A stretch of DNA of 21,127 nucleotides from positions 1-21,127 of the forward strand of contig DHBY01000086.1 of the NCBI GenBank assembly GCA_002398845.1, written 5' to 3'. The translations under genes were made by a program, and so were the position numbers. The notes beneath the pieces were generated by a model. It had not been told where the DNA came from and searched no databases. It saw nothing but the letters and a program-made list of their open reading frames with translations. The first letter of the stretch is position 1, and every line of letters starts with the position of its first letter. This DNA is from Firmicutes bacterium UBA4916. GTDB taxonomy: Bacteria > Bacillota > Clostridia > Tissierellales > Tepidimicrobiaceae. Of the stretch, positions 1 through 6,482 are shown in pieces.

Positions 1-13
1 TTTCAGTGGTCTC

Positions 14-30
14 GAACCGTCCCTTTTGCA
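14..30 (+). repeat. Short dispersed repeat, copy 1 (gaaccgtccct-type)
   Basis: The motif gaaccgtcccttttgca is seen here and recurs as gaaccgtccctcttgca at 6412-6428 and, degenerate, as gaatcgtctctggtgca at 5894-5910, always outside genes. It is followed here by a second tgcat. Small intergenic repeats of this look are common in clostridial genomes; that is recollection. It lies directly upstream of the promoter of the ABC exporter operon. Confidence 0.55.
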
Positions 31-45
31 TTTTTGCATTTCTTA

Positions 46-74
46 TTGACAAGTCTATTTAACTTTGTTAATAT
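46..74 (+). promoter_or_regulatory. Sigma-A type promoter of the ABC exporter operon
   Basis: A perfect -35 box TTGACA (46-51) is separated by 17 bases from a -10 box TAATAT (69-74). Transcription would start near 81, leaving a leader of about 35 bases before the ribosome site GGAGGG (105-110) of the ATPase gene. Spacing and both boxes are close to consensus. Confidence 0.8.
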
Positions 75-116
75 TCTGTATACGTCCAAAAATAGAACTT
101 GAAAGGAGGGTTTATA

Positions 117-1097
117 ATGCATATTGTGGCGGAGGATCTAAGTAAATCCTTTAAAATCTCCAAAAGAAATCCTGGTATAGGTAATGCTTTCAAAAATCTT
201 TTTCATAGGGAATACGAAACTATAAATGCTTTGGACAAGGTATCCTTTGAAATTGAGGAAGGAGAACTGGTAGGCTATATAGGGCCAAACGGAGCTGGAA
301 AGTCTACTACAGTTAAAATACTAAGTGGAATTCTTACTCCAGATTCAGGAAGTTGCCAAGTATTAGGGAAAGTCCCTTGGAAAGAAAGGGTAGAGCATGT
401 AAGAAACATAGGGGTAGTATTTGGTCAGAGGACTCAATTATGGTGGGACTTGCCTGTTATAGATTCTTTTGAACTTTTAAGGGATATATACAAAGTGCCA
501 TATAGTGAATATGAAAAAACTAAAAATGAACTTGTAGAACGGCTAGATTTAAGTGATTTCATAAACACTCCCGTTAGACAATTAAGCCTTGGACAAAAAA
601 TGAGATGCGAATTAGCAGCATCATTACTTCATTCTCCAGCTATACTATTCTTAGATGAACCTACAATTGGTCTTGATGCAGTATCAAAATTAGCTGTCCG
701 TGAATTTATTAAAGAATTAAATCAAGAAAAAAAGACTACAGTTATACTTACCACCCATGATATGGACGATATTGAAACTCTATGCAGTAGAGTTATTGTC
801 ATTGGAAAGGGCCAAATTTTATCAGATAGTTCCCTTGACGAATTGAGAAAAAGAGTATCAAAAGAACGAAGATTGATTATTGAATTAGAAAACAATGGAT
901 TTAATCTTTCTATAAAGGGGGCATATTTAGTGAAATGGGAAGGCAATAGAGCCTTTATTAATTTTGACCCTGAAATAATTTCACCTGCAAAATTAATTGC
1001 CACTATATCCAATACTTATGAAATAAAAGATGTATTCATTGAAAATCCTCCTATAGAAGAAACTATAGCTAATTTATATGAGGAGTTAAAAATATGA
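117..1097 (+). CDS. ABC-2 type exporter, ATP-binding subunit (COG4586-like)
   Basis: This is the ATPase of an ABC-2 exporter and should energise the two membrane proteins encoded just downstream. The 326-residue protein shows Walker A GPNGAGKST (56-64), a Q-loop in GQRTQLWW (103-110), the signature LSLGQ (156-160), Walker B ILFLDEP (176-182) and the switch histidine in TTHD (His214). The long insertion before strand one and a C-terminal tail of about 100 residues fit the COG4586 group, which pairs with COG4587 and COG3694 permeases. I chose ATG at 117, eight to nine bases after GGAGGG; an in-frame TTG at 99 lies upstream of that ribosome site and is unlikely. It overlaps the next gene by ATGA. 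The substrate cannot be read from sequence; related systems are mostly uncharacterised, some linked to drug or viologen export. Confidence 0.92.
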   Translation: MHIVAEDLSKSFKISKRNPGIGNAFKNLFHREYETINALDKVSFEIEEGELVGYIGPNGAGKSTTVKILSGILTPDSGSCQVLGKVPWKERVEHVRNIGVVFGQRTQLWWDLPVIDSFELLRDIYKVPYSEYEKTKNELVERLDLSDFINTPVRQLSLGQKMRCELAASLLHSPAILFLDEPTIGLDAVSKLAVREFIKELNQEKKTTVILTTHDMDDIETLCSRVIVIGKGQILSDSSLDELRKRVSKERRLIIELENNGFNLSIKGAYLVKWEGNRAFINFDPEIISPAKLIATISNTYEIKDVFIENPPIEETIANLYEELKI

Positions 1098-1897
1098 GAG
1101 CTTATCTGTCTATAATTAAAATCAGATTTATTTTACTCCTTCAATATAGAATGGCTGCCATTGCAGGAGTATGTACTCAATTCTTTTTTGGAATGGTTCG
1201 GGTAATGGTTTTTTATGCTTTTTATAGTACAACTACTAATAAAGCACCCTTAACTTATAGCCAAGCCATAACATATATATGGATAGGCCAGGCTCTGTTT
1301 AGTATGGTGCCTTGGAATGGAGATAGTGAGATACAAAATTTGATTCGAACTGGGGATATTAGTTATGAATTATTAAGACCCATTAATCTATATGATCAAT
1401 GGTTTTGTAGAGCCTTTGCTTTAAGGACTGCCCCTACTATTCTTCGAGCCATACCTATGTTTATAATAGCTTTATTTTTATTGCCCAAGGATTACGGAAT
1501 GATGTTTCCACCTACTGTTAGCGCATTTATGGGATGGGTAATTACCATCTTCGGCGCTCTGATGATTTCTTGTACCATAACTAATATTATCAATATTTGT
1601 ACCCTATGGTCTATATCTGGCGATGGAATTACTAGATTATTATCAGCTATTGTGACTTTTTCATCAGGAATGATAGTTCCTCTTCCACTTTTTCCAGATT
1701 GGTTAAAAAAGATTTTAGAATTATTACCTTTTAGCGGTTTAATTGATATACCAATAAAATTTTATATCGGGGATATCCCTATTAATGAAATTTATAAGTA
1801 TTTTAGTTTCCAAATCGCTTGGGCAATTATATTATATGTATTTGGACAATGGCTATTAAATAGAAAATTAAAAGATATTATAGTGCAGGGGGGATAA
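1094..1897 (+). CDS. ABC-2 type exporter permease, first subunit
   Basis: A 267-residue integral membrane protein, the first of two permeases in this exporter. It has about six hydrophobic segments (for example around residues 17-40, 55-75, 115-130, 140-170, 180-205 and 240-260), no Walker motifs and few charged residues inside the segments, as expected for the COG4587/COG3694 ABC-2 permease pair. The start ATG overlaps the TGA of the ATPase gene, with GAGGAG just upstream, so translation of the two is probably coupled. The region around residues 75-105, with the RTGDISYELLRPIN stretch, is typical of the family. The two permeases probably form a heterodimer with the ATPase; substrate unknown. 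Confidence 0.88.
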   Translation: MRAYLSIIKIRFILLLQYRMAAIAGVCTQFFFGMVRVMVFYAFYSTTTNKAPLTYSQAITYIWIGQALFSMVPWNGDSEIQNLIRTGDISYELLRPINLYDQWFCRAFALRTAPTILRAIPMFIIALFLLPKDYGMMFPPTVSAFMGWVITIFGALMISCTITNIINICTLWSISGDGITRLLSAIVTFSSGMIVPLPLFPDWLKKILELLPFSGLIDIPIKFYIGDIPINEIYKYFSFQIAWAIILYVFGQWLLNRKLKDIIVQGG

Positions 1898-1899
1898 AT

Positions 1900-2700
1900 A
1901 TGAGTGGATTTAAACTTTATTTTAGATATTTATCTTTGTGTATTCAAAGCCAATTACAGTATAGAGCTTCTTTTATAATGATGAGTATAGGGCACTTTTT
2001 AATAACATTTATAGATTTTTTAGGATTATGGGTACTTTTTCAGCAGTTTGGAAATTTAAAAGGATTTACCTTTGAGGAGGCAGCACTATTTTATGGAATG
2101 GTACATATTGCTTTTGCAATAACAGAAGCTTGGACTAGAGGTTTTGACACCTTTCCTAGGCTAGTCAGAAATGGAGACTTCGATAGAATTCTCACAAGAC
2201 CTAGAAATACGGTTTTACAAGTATTAGGCCACGATTTTCAAATAATGAGAGTGGGAAGGTTTCTTCAAGGTTTTATAGTTTTACTTTGGGCCGCTTATAA
2301 ATTGAATGTAAAGTGGAATTTTGGGAAGATAATGCTTCTAATATTTTCAATTATTAGCGGAAACTTATTATTTTCGGGTCTTATTATACTTCAAGCTACA
2401 CTGTCTTTTTGGACTGTAGAGAGTTTGGAGATAATCAATTCATTTACCTATGGAGGTGTAGAAACAGCCCAATATCCGTTGTCTATATATAAATCTTGGT
2501 TTAGGAAGATATTTATATTCATAATCCCTCTTGCATGTATAAACTATTTTCCAGCTATGGCAATACTAGAAAAACCAGATCCATTAAAATCCCCAATATG
2601 GTTTCAATGGATATCTCCTATTGCTGGGATAATATTTTTCTTAGTTAGCCTTTGGGTTTGGAAGTTTGGGGTTAAACATTATAAATCAACAGGAAGTTGA
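1900..2700 (+). CDS. ABC-2 type exporter permease, second subunit
   Basis: A 266-residue membrane protein, partner of the preceding permease. It begins two bases after the previous stop; the ribosome site CAGGGGGG lies in the end of that gene. About six hydrophobic segments are visible, and the loop with ETAQYPLSIYKSWFRKI (about residues 187-203) matches the extracellular or interfacial loop common in this family. An RNGDFDRILTRPRN stretch near residue 90 mirrors the RTGDISYELLRPIN stretch in the partner, showing that the two permeases are distant homologues. It closes the operon; no clear terminator follows, but the GC-rich hairpin at 2704-2725 starts directly after the stop. Confidence 0.88.
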   Translation: MSGFKLYFRYLSLCIQSQLQYRASFIMMSIGHFLITFIDFLGLWVLFQQFGNLKGFTFEEAALFYGMVHIAFAITEAWTRGFDTFPRLVRNGDFDRILTRPRNTVLQVLGHDFQIMRVGRFLQGFIVLLWAAYKLNVKWNFGKIMLLIFSIISGNLLFSGLIILQATLSFWTVESLEIINSFTYGGVETAQYPLSIYKSWFRKIFIFIIPLACINYFPAMAILEKPDPLKSPIWFQWISPIAGIIFFLVSLWVWKFGVKHYKSTGS

Positions 2701-2703
2701 TGT

Positions 2704-2725
2704 ACCGGGGGCTGTCCCCAGTGCA
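2704..2725 (+). repeat. GC-rich hairpin repeat after the exporter operon
   Basis: The sequence accgggggctgtccccagtg forms a short GGGG/CCCC hairpin and is far richer in G+C than its surroundings. It ends in tgca like the gaaccgtccct repeats elsewhere in the window and may be another member of that family. It sits four bases after a stop codon, so it may also act as a transcript end, although it has no T-tract. Confidence 0.4.
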
Positions 2726-2925
2726 TTAAATATTTAATTTGTTTAAATAAAGGATTCTGTTAATATATGTAGAATATAGCCATGTAGGAAAAATAATAAA
2801 AAGATATTATGAAAGAACATTCTAACCATTGGAGGAGGCTCTTTTTAGCTAAGAGTATCTTATTTCATTGGCAGAAGGTACCTTAAATAAACTTAATAAA
2901 ATCAAAAAAATGGGGGTATTAAATT

Positions 2926-3942
2926 ATGCTAATGGAAAATAAAAATGTATTCAATTGGATAGAAGAAAAACTATCACCTGATTTTTGTACTTCCGAAGAG
3001 TTTATTTATAACGAAATGGAATCTCAATCGGATTTTGGTTTACCTATAATATATCAGCCTTTTGATTATACAAAAAGTTTGCATTGGGCTGATAGGGGAA
3101 ACCTTTTTGATTATCTTTATTCAACAGGTGGAGAAGGTAAAAAACTATTAGACTTTGGGCCAGGAGATGGTTGGCCTTCACTAATCGTTGCTCCTTATGC
3201 TAAAGAAGTTATAGGATTGGATTCATCTGCAAAACGGATAGAAGTATGTACAGAAAATGCAAAGCGAATGGGGATTACAAATGCAAGTTTTATAAATTAT
3301 GAAGTTGGGACCAAATTGCCCTTTGAAGACAATACCTTTGATGGCGTAATGGCTGCCTCATCTGTAGAACAAACACCAAATCCTAAGAAAACTATAGAAG
3401 AATTATATCGAGTATTAAAACCAGGAGGAAGATTAAGAATTTATTATGAAGCATTAAATAATTATAAAGGCGGACAAGAAAATGATTTTTGGATTGCTGG
3501 ATTAGGTAGTGGGCTTTGTAAGCTAATATTATTTGATAGAAATATTGATGATGAATATGTTATTCAATATGGACTGACAATTGAAATGTCAGAGGAAGAG
3601 TTAAGTAAAAAGATATCATTAGATGGTAAAGATTCTTTTGATAATATTAATATTTCATTTTTAGAAAATATAAAAAGTAAAATTATTAATGTTAAGGCTT
3701 GCAAGACAATACATCCTTCGGGAAAAACCTATATGTCTTGGTTAAAGGATGTTGGATTTAAAGAAATCCTACCTTCCCATAGTGGAAGGATTGCAGCATA
3801 TAAACTCTTTCAGCAATTTACAGATGAAAATATACCAAAGGATTTAGATTCTATTGATGAATTAATTAAAAAAGTAGTAAAAGTGGCTATAGAATTAAAG
3901 GCCCCAATAGATATGGATCCGATGATTACTGCAGTGAAATAA
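2926..3942 (+). CDS. Class I SAM-dependent methyltransferase, substrate unknown
   Basis: A 338-residue protein with a Rossmann-type methyltransferase core. Motif I is LLDFGPGDGW (74-83); the acidic end of strand two is in VIGLDSSAKR; the LPFEDNTFDGV segment is motif II; and LYRVLKPGGRLRIYY is the post-II region usual in Methyltransf_11 proteins. Around the core are an N-terminal extension of about 70 residues and an unusually long C-terminal half, which probably bind the substrate. The ATG at 2926 has GGGGGT eight bases upstream. It precedes a CWC protein and a nitroreductase on the same strand with gaps of about 20 bases, so the three may be one transcript. A weak promoter-like pair (TTGTTT at 2739, TAATAT at 2761) lies upstream. 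I cannot name the substrate. Confidence 0.85.
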   Translation: MLMENKNVFNWIEEKLSPDFCTSEEFIYNEMESQSDFGLPIIYQPFDYTKSLHWADRGNLFDYLYSTGGEGKKLLDFGPGDGWPSLIVAPYAKEVIGLDSSAKRIEVCTENAKRMGITNASFINYEVGTKLPFEDNTFDGVMAASSVEQTPNPKKTIEELYRVLKPGGRLRIYYEALNNYKGGQENDFWIAGLGSGLCKLILFDRNIDDEYVIQYGLTIEMSEEELSKKISLDGKDSFDNINISFLENIKSKIINVKACKTIHPSGKTYMSWLKDVGFKEILPSHSGRIAAYKLFQQFTDENIPKDLDSIDELIKKVVKVAIELKAPIDMDPMITAVK

Positions 3943-3966
3943 AAATCTTAAAAAGGAGTGGGAGTA

Positions 3967-4149
3967 TTGGCTTTAAAAGAAACTGAAAAAACCTGCCCAA
4001 TCTGTGGTAAGGACAACAATTGCCAACATGATGAGAATTGTTGGTGTCAAACAGTTGAAATACCTAAGTATATTTTAGAGTTAGTTCCAGAAGATAAAAA
4101 GGGGAAATCTTGTATATGCAAATCCTGTATAGAAAAATACAAGAAATAA
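3967..4149 (+). CDS. Small cysteine-rich CWC family protein
   Basis: A 60-residue protein rich in cysteine: CPIC near the N terminus, then a CQHDENCWC segment that contains the diagnostic Cys-Trp-Cys, then CICKSC near the end, followed by KYKK. Together with the IPKYILELVPE linker this matches the Cys_rich_CWC family (PF14375), presumed to bind metal; function unknown. The start is uncertain: TTG at 3967 is nine bases after AGGAG (3953-3957), whereas a GTG at 3958 overlaps the ribosome site, so I prefer 3967. It lies between a methyltransferase and a nitroreductase gene and is probably co-transcribed with both. Confidence 0.78.
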   Translation: MALKETEKTCPICGKDNNCQHDENCWCQTVEIPKYILELVPEDKKGKSCICKSCIEKYKK

Positions 4150-4171
4150 ATAGTAAGGGGGTATTAACTAT

Positions 4172-4675
4172 ATGGATGTATTAGAAACTATATTTACGCG
4201 TAGAAGTATACGTAAATTTACTGGAGAGCCTATAAGAGATGAAGATTTAAAAACCATATTAAAAGCTGGATTTCAAGCACCTTCAGCTCATAACTATCAG
4301 CCAAGGGAATATATTGTAGTAAGGGATAAAGAAACTATTAAAAAAATTTCAGAATTTCATAAATACGCAAAGATGTTGCCTAAAGCTGGCTGTGGAATAA
4401 TAGTTTGTGGGAATAAGGACAAACAACCAGAAATGGGCTTTCTTATAGAAGACTGTTCAGCCTCAATACAAAATATCTTATTAGCAGCTCATGGATTAGG
4501 TTTAGGGGCAGTTTGGTGTGGGCTTTATTCTGTAGAAAAACTGACAGAAGATATGAAAGATGCATTAGAATTACCAGAAAACATAATTCCTATTGGCATG
4601 GTAGTAGTTGGGGTTAAGGATGAGGAAAAAGTTGCAATTGATAGATATGATGAAAGCAAAGTCCACTTTGGGTAA
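4172..4675 (+). CDS. Nitroreductase family protein (FMN)
   Basis: A 167-residue flavoprotein of the nitroreductase superfamily, which uses FMN and NAD(P)H to reduce nitro groups, quinones or related compounds. Visible family marks are the N-terminal RRSIRKFTGEPI, the QAPSAHNYQPREYIVVRD segment that contacts FMN phosphate, and LGLGAVWCGLY in the second half, followed by IPIGMVVVGV. At 167 residues it is at the short end, as in the many small clostridial members. The ATG at 4172 follows AAGGGGGT (4155-4162) by nine bases, 22 bases after the CWC gene. A strong terminator follows. The true substrate is unknown; these enzymes are usually promiscuous. Confidence 0.88.
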   Translation: MDVLETIFTRRSIRKFTGEPIRDEDLKTILKAGFQAPSAHNYQPREYIVVRDKETIKKISEFHKYAKMLPKAGCGIIVCGNKDKQPEMGFLIEDCSASIQNILLAAHGLGLGAVWCGLYSVEKLTEDMKDALELPENIIPIGMVVVGVKDEEKVAIDRYDESKVHFG

Positions 4676-4724
4676 TAGAAAATAGGAAATAGCCACATAG
4701 TCTGACGGTTCTCATGGACTAGAG

Positions 4725-4771
4725 TAAAAAAAGTTCCAGTAAGATTAATATTTCTTATTGGAACTTTTTTT
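4725..4771 (+). terminator. Rho-independent terminator after the nitroreductase
   Basis: A stem of about 18 pairs is formed by 4726-4744 (aaaaaagttccagtaaga) and 4754-4771 (tcttattggaactttttt), with one G-T pair and a loop of about nine bases, ending in a T-run. It closes the 2926-4675 group. Confidence 0.88.
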
Positions 4772-4858
4772 ATTATGCAGCAATATTTATAGAATCTAAA
4801 TTTTTTACAACATTTTTAATTCATTTCTTTGAATGAAGTCGTTTGGCTTCAAATACCA

Positions 4859-4886
4859 TTGACATTTTATGTTAAAGGTTTAAAAT
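4859..4886 (+). promoter_or_regulatory. Sigma-A type promoter of the orphan gene at 4929
   Basis: A perfect TTGACA (4859-4864) is followed after 16 bases by TAAAAT (4881-4886). The expected start near 4893 leaves a leader of about 35 bases to the ATG at 4929, with AAAGGG as ribosome site. Confidence 0.6.
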
Positions 4887-4928
4887 AAAATAGTAATTTT
4901 TCGTTAATCATAAGAAAGGGTGATTATT

Positions 4929-5846
4929 ATGAAAAAATTCGAGGTACCCTTTAATTTTGATATAGAACTATTAAATTTTTTAGACAACAATATTGATAAA
5001 AATTGGATTGAGTTTCTATTTCTATCGCCTTTTAAGGAAGATAGTGGAAATGCTAGAAGCCATATAGAAAACGTAGAGGTAAATGGTTGGATTTATAAGG
5101 TGCCAGAAACTAGAGAAGAGTATGCAAAATATATTGAAGAAATACAGACAAGAGGATATAGGCCTGCAATCCTACTACAAGACCGTAATCCAATTGGGAA
5201 GGAAAAACTGAATTATTATTTTAATTTAGGAATCAAAGATTTTATAGTAAATAATGATAATCTTGCACTATATATAAAGAGTAAAGATTCTAATTATAAT
5301 GTAGTAGCTTCTATAACTAAAATACTCAGTGCCAATGATATTGCTGAAAATGATTACTCTATGTATGATAAAATCGTGCTTCATTTTCCATTCAATAGGG
5401 CATTATGCAGATTAAAAGAACTTCCTAAAAAATATAAATATATAATACTTGCCAACTCCTATTGCTCCTATATCTGTACAGAAGCCAGAAATCATTGGTA
5501 TAGTACTTCCGAAAATATTGGTAGTGTAAATTGCACTAAACATTTCAATAAAGATAAATTAGTGTATATTCCACCTGAATATATACATCTTTTTGAACCT
5601 TATGTATCAAATTTTAAACTTCAAGGAAGAGAATATCCTACCTTTAAATTAGCTAATGAAATATATTATTACTATAACAAACTTCACAATCCTATGGCAG
5701 GAGTTATATACAATAGATTAAGTCCTTTTAATGAACAGGAATATTTTAACCAAGCAAAAAACTTAAGTTTTGTAGTCAAAAATAATTTTATCTCTAGCAA
5801 TCCAACATTACCAAGTTCGCCTAAAGAATTTAAAACTTCTGCTTAA
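4929..5846 (+). CDS. Conserved-looking protein of unknown function, possibly U32-like
   Basis: I do not recognise this 305-residue protein with confidence. It has no signal peptide or membrane segment. The middle (residues about 80-190) alternates hydrophobic strands with helices: PAILLQD, DFIVNND, NVVASITKILSAND, YDKIVLHFPFNRAL, then YIILANSYCSYIC followed by EARNHW. The last piece, an asparagine-containing strand leading to Cys179, Cys183 and His189, resembles the cysteine/histidine pattern of U32-family (YhbU/UbiU-like) TIM-barrel proteins, some of which hold an iron-sulfur cluster; Cys202 could be a further ligand. That is a weak structural guess. The ATG at 4929 lies eight bases after AAAGGG; the upstream GTG at 4920 overlaps that site. 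It is a single-gene unit with its own promoter and terminator-like elements on both sides. Confidence 0.75.
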   Translation: MKKFEVPFNFDIELLNFLDNNIDKNWIEFLFLSPFKEDSGNARSHIENVEVNGWIYKVPETREEYAKYIEEIQTRGYRPAILLQDRNPIGKEKLNYYFNLGIKDFIVNNDNLALYIKSKDSNYNVVASITKILSANDIAENDYSMYDKIVLHFPFNRALCRLKELPKKYKYIILANSYCSYICTEARNHWYSTSENIGSVNCTKHFNKDKLVYIPPEYIHLFEPYVSNFKLQGREYPTFKLANEIYYYYNKLHNPMAGVIYNRLSPFNEQEYFNQAKNLSFVVKNNFISSNPTLPSSPKEFKTSA

Positions 5847-5848
5847 AC

Positions 5849-5910
5849 ACAGAAGGACGGTTTTTCTTATATTTAGTATCAAAAATGCAAAAAGAATCGT
5901 CTCTGGTGCA
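5849..5910. repeat. Inverted-repeat element built from two degenerate gaaccgtccct copies
   Basis: Left arm acagaaggacggtttttctt (about 5849-5868) is an imperfect inverse of right arm aaaaagaatcgtctctggtg (about 5890-5909), separated by about 21 bases. The right arm is a decayed direct copy of the repeats at 14-30 and 6412-6428, and the left arm a decayed inverted copy. The unit could fold in RNA and may help end transcription of the gene finishing at 5846. Confidence 0.45.
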
Positions 5911-5940
5911 AATTAGCTTAAGGATAAATAGGATTTGGTT

Positions 5941-5985
5941 AAAAATAAAACTGTGACAGAAATATTCTTGTGACAGTTTTATTTT
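5941..5985 (+). terminator. Rho-independent terminator after the orphan gene
   Basis: Arms aaaaataaaactgt (5941-5954) and acagttttatttt (5973-5985) pair over 13 bases, with a further partial inner stem (acagaa with ttcttgt). The stem is AT-rich and the distal arm provides T-runs. It can act on either strand. Confidence 0.7.
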
Positions 5986-6151
5986 ATATATCTATTATAA
6001 TTATAGTTAGAAGATGGAATACTAAAAAGAGTGTGCTAAAAAGATACAAAATACATATTTTAAAGAAATGCTTAATAAGAAGGAATGATTAGATAATTAA
6101 AGTATATGATTGATAATTAAGATAAATAAGCTATAATTGCTTACTAAAATT

Positions 6152-6180
6152 TTGACAATATAAATTACAAGTTATAGTAT
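6152..6180 (+). promoter_or_regulatory. Sigma-A type promoter for the aldehyde oxidoreductase
   Basis: TTGACA (6152-6157), a 17-base spacer and TAGTAT (6175-6180) form a near-consensus promoter. It is the best promoter in the roughly 500-base gap before the aldehyde oxidoreductase gene and implies a transcript start near 6187 and a leader of about 295 bases. No good -24/-12 (sigma-54) site was seen in the same gap. Confidence 0.65.
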
Positions 6181-6186
6181 TAAGTC

Positions 6187-6482
6187 AAGACGCTAACGAT
6201 AATTTATAAAAAGTGGCTCATATCGAAACATATGTCACAGATTAGAACATACCGTTTTAAAGAATAATTAGAAAGCAATTCTTAAATTCCTCATAATCTG
6301 GGGATATACTAAAACAAGTATTTGTAAAGTGATGTCTAGATAATTTAACATATGATGAAATTCATCTATAATCAGTTACATTAAGCAAGGGAAGGTGGAA
6401 AATAATGGACTGAACCGTCCCTCTTGCATTGATGTTAAGGGAAACCTTTACATAAATACTAAACAAAGAAAGGGGAGTAAAT
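6187..6482 (+). promoter_or_regulatory. Long structured 5' leader of the aldehyde oxidoreductase mRNA
   Basis: The leader has no plausible coding sequence but several hairpins. GTG-CATAT (6213-6223) pairs with ATATG-CAC (6230-6238) around cgaaac. CAGATTA (6238-6244) pairs with TAATCTG (6294-6300), enclosing a stem of TTTAAAGAAT (6256-6265) with ATTCTTAAA (6278-6286). ATGTTAAGG (6432-6440) pairs with CCTTTACAT (6445-6453), with one mismatch, around a GAAA tetraloop just before the ribosome site AGGGGAG (6471-6477). I match it to no known riboswitch class; none of the folds ends in a T-run. The region 5986-6151 upstream holds nothing I can identify. Confidence 0.4.
6412..6428 (+). repeat. Short dispersed repeat, copy 2 (gaaccgtccct-type)
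   Basis: gaaccgtccctcttgca differs from the copy at 14-30 at only two positions. It lies inside the predicted leader of the aldehyde oxidoreductase, about 55 bases before its start codon, so it would be part of that mRNA. Confidence 0.55.

Noticed and set aside
2809..2886. A 25-codon open frame (starting MKEHSNHWRR) before the methyltransferase
   Set aside because: There is no ribosome site before the ATG, no recognisable peptide type and nothing to suggest attenuation; it is as likely by chance in this sequence.
2868..2886. Possible sigma-54 promoter (ttggcag ... acctt) before the gene at 2926
   Set aside because: The -12 GC is absent at the required distance.
6187..6310. Purine or molybdenum-cofactor riboswitch in the mop leader
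   Set aside because: The conserved core sequences of those classes could not be found; only generic hairpins are present.
6401..6428. Possible sigma-54 promoter (tggac ... ttgcat) before mop
   Set aside because: The GG and GC elements are 17 bases apart instead of 10; the match comes from the dispersed repeat.
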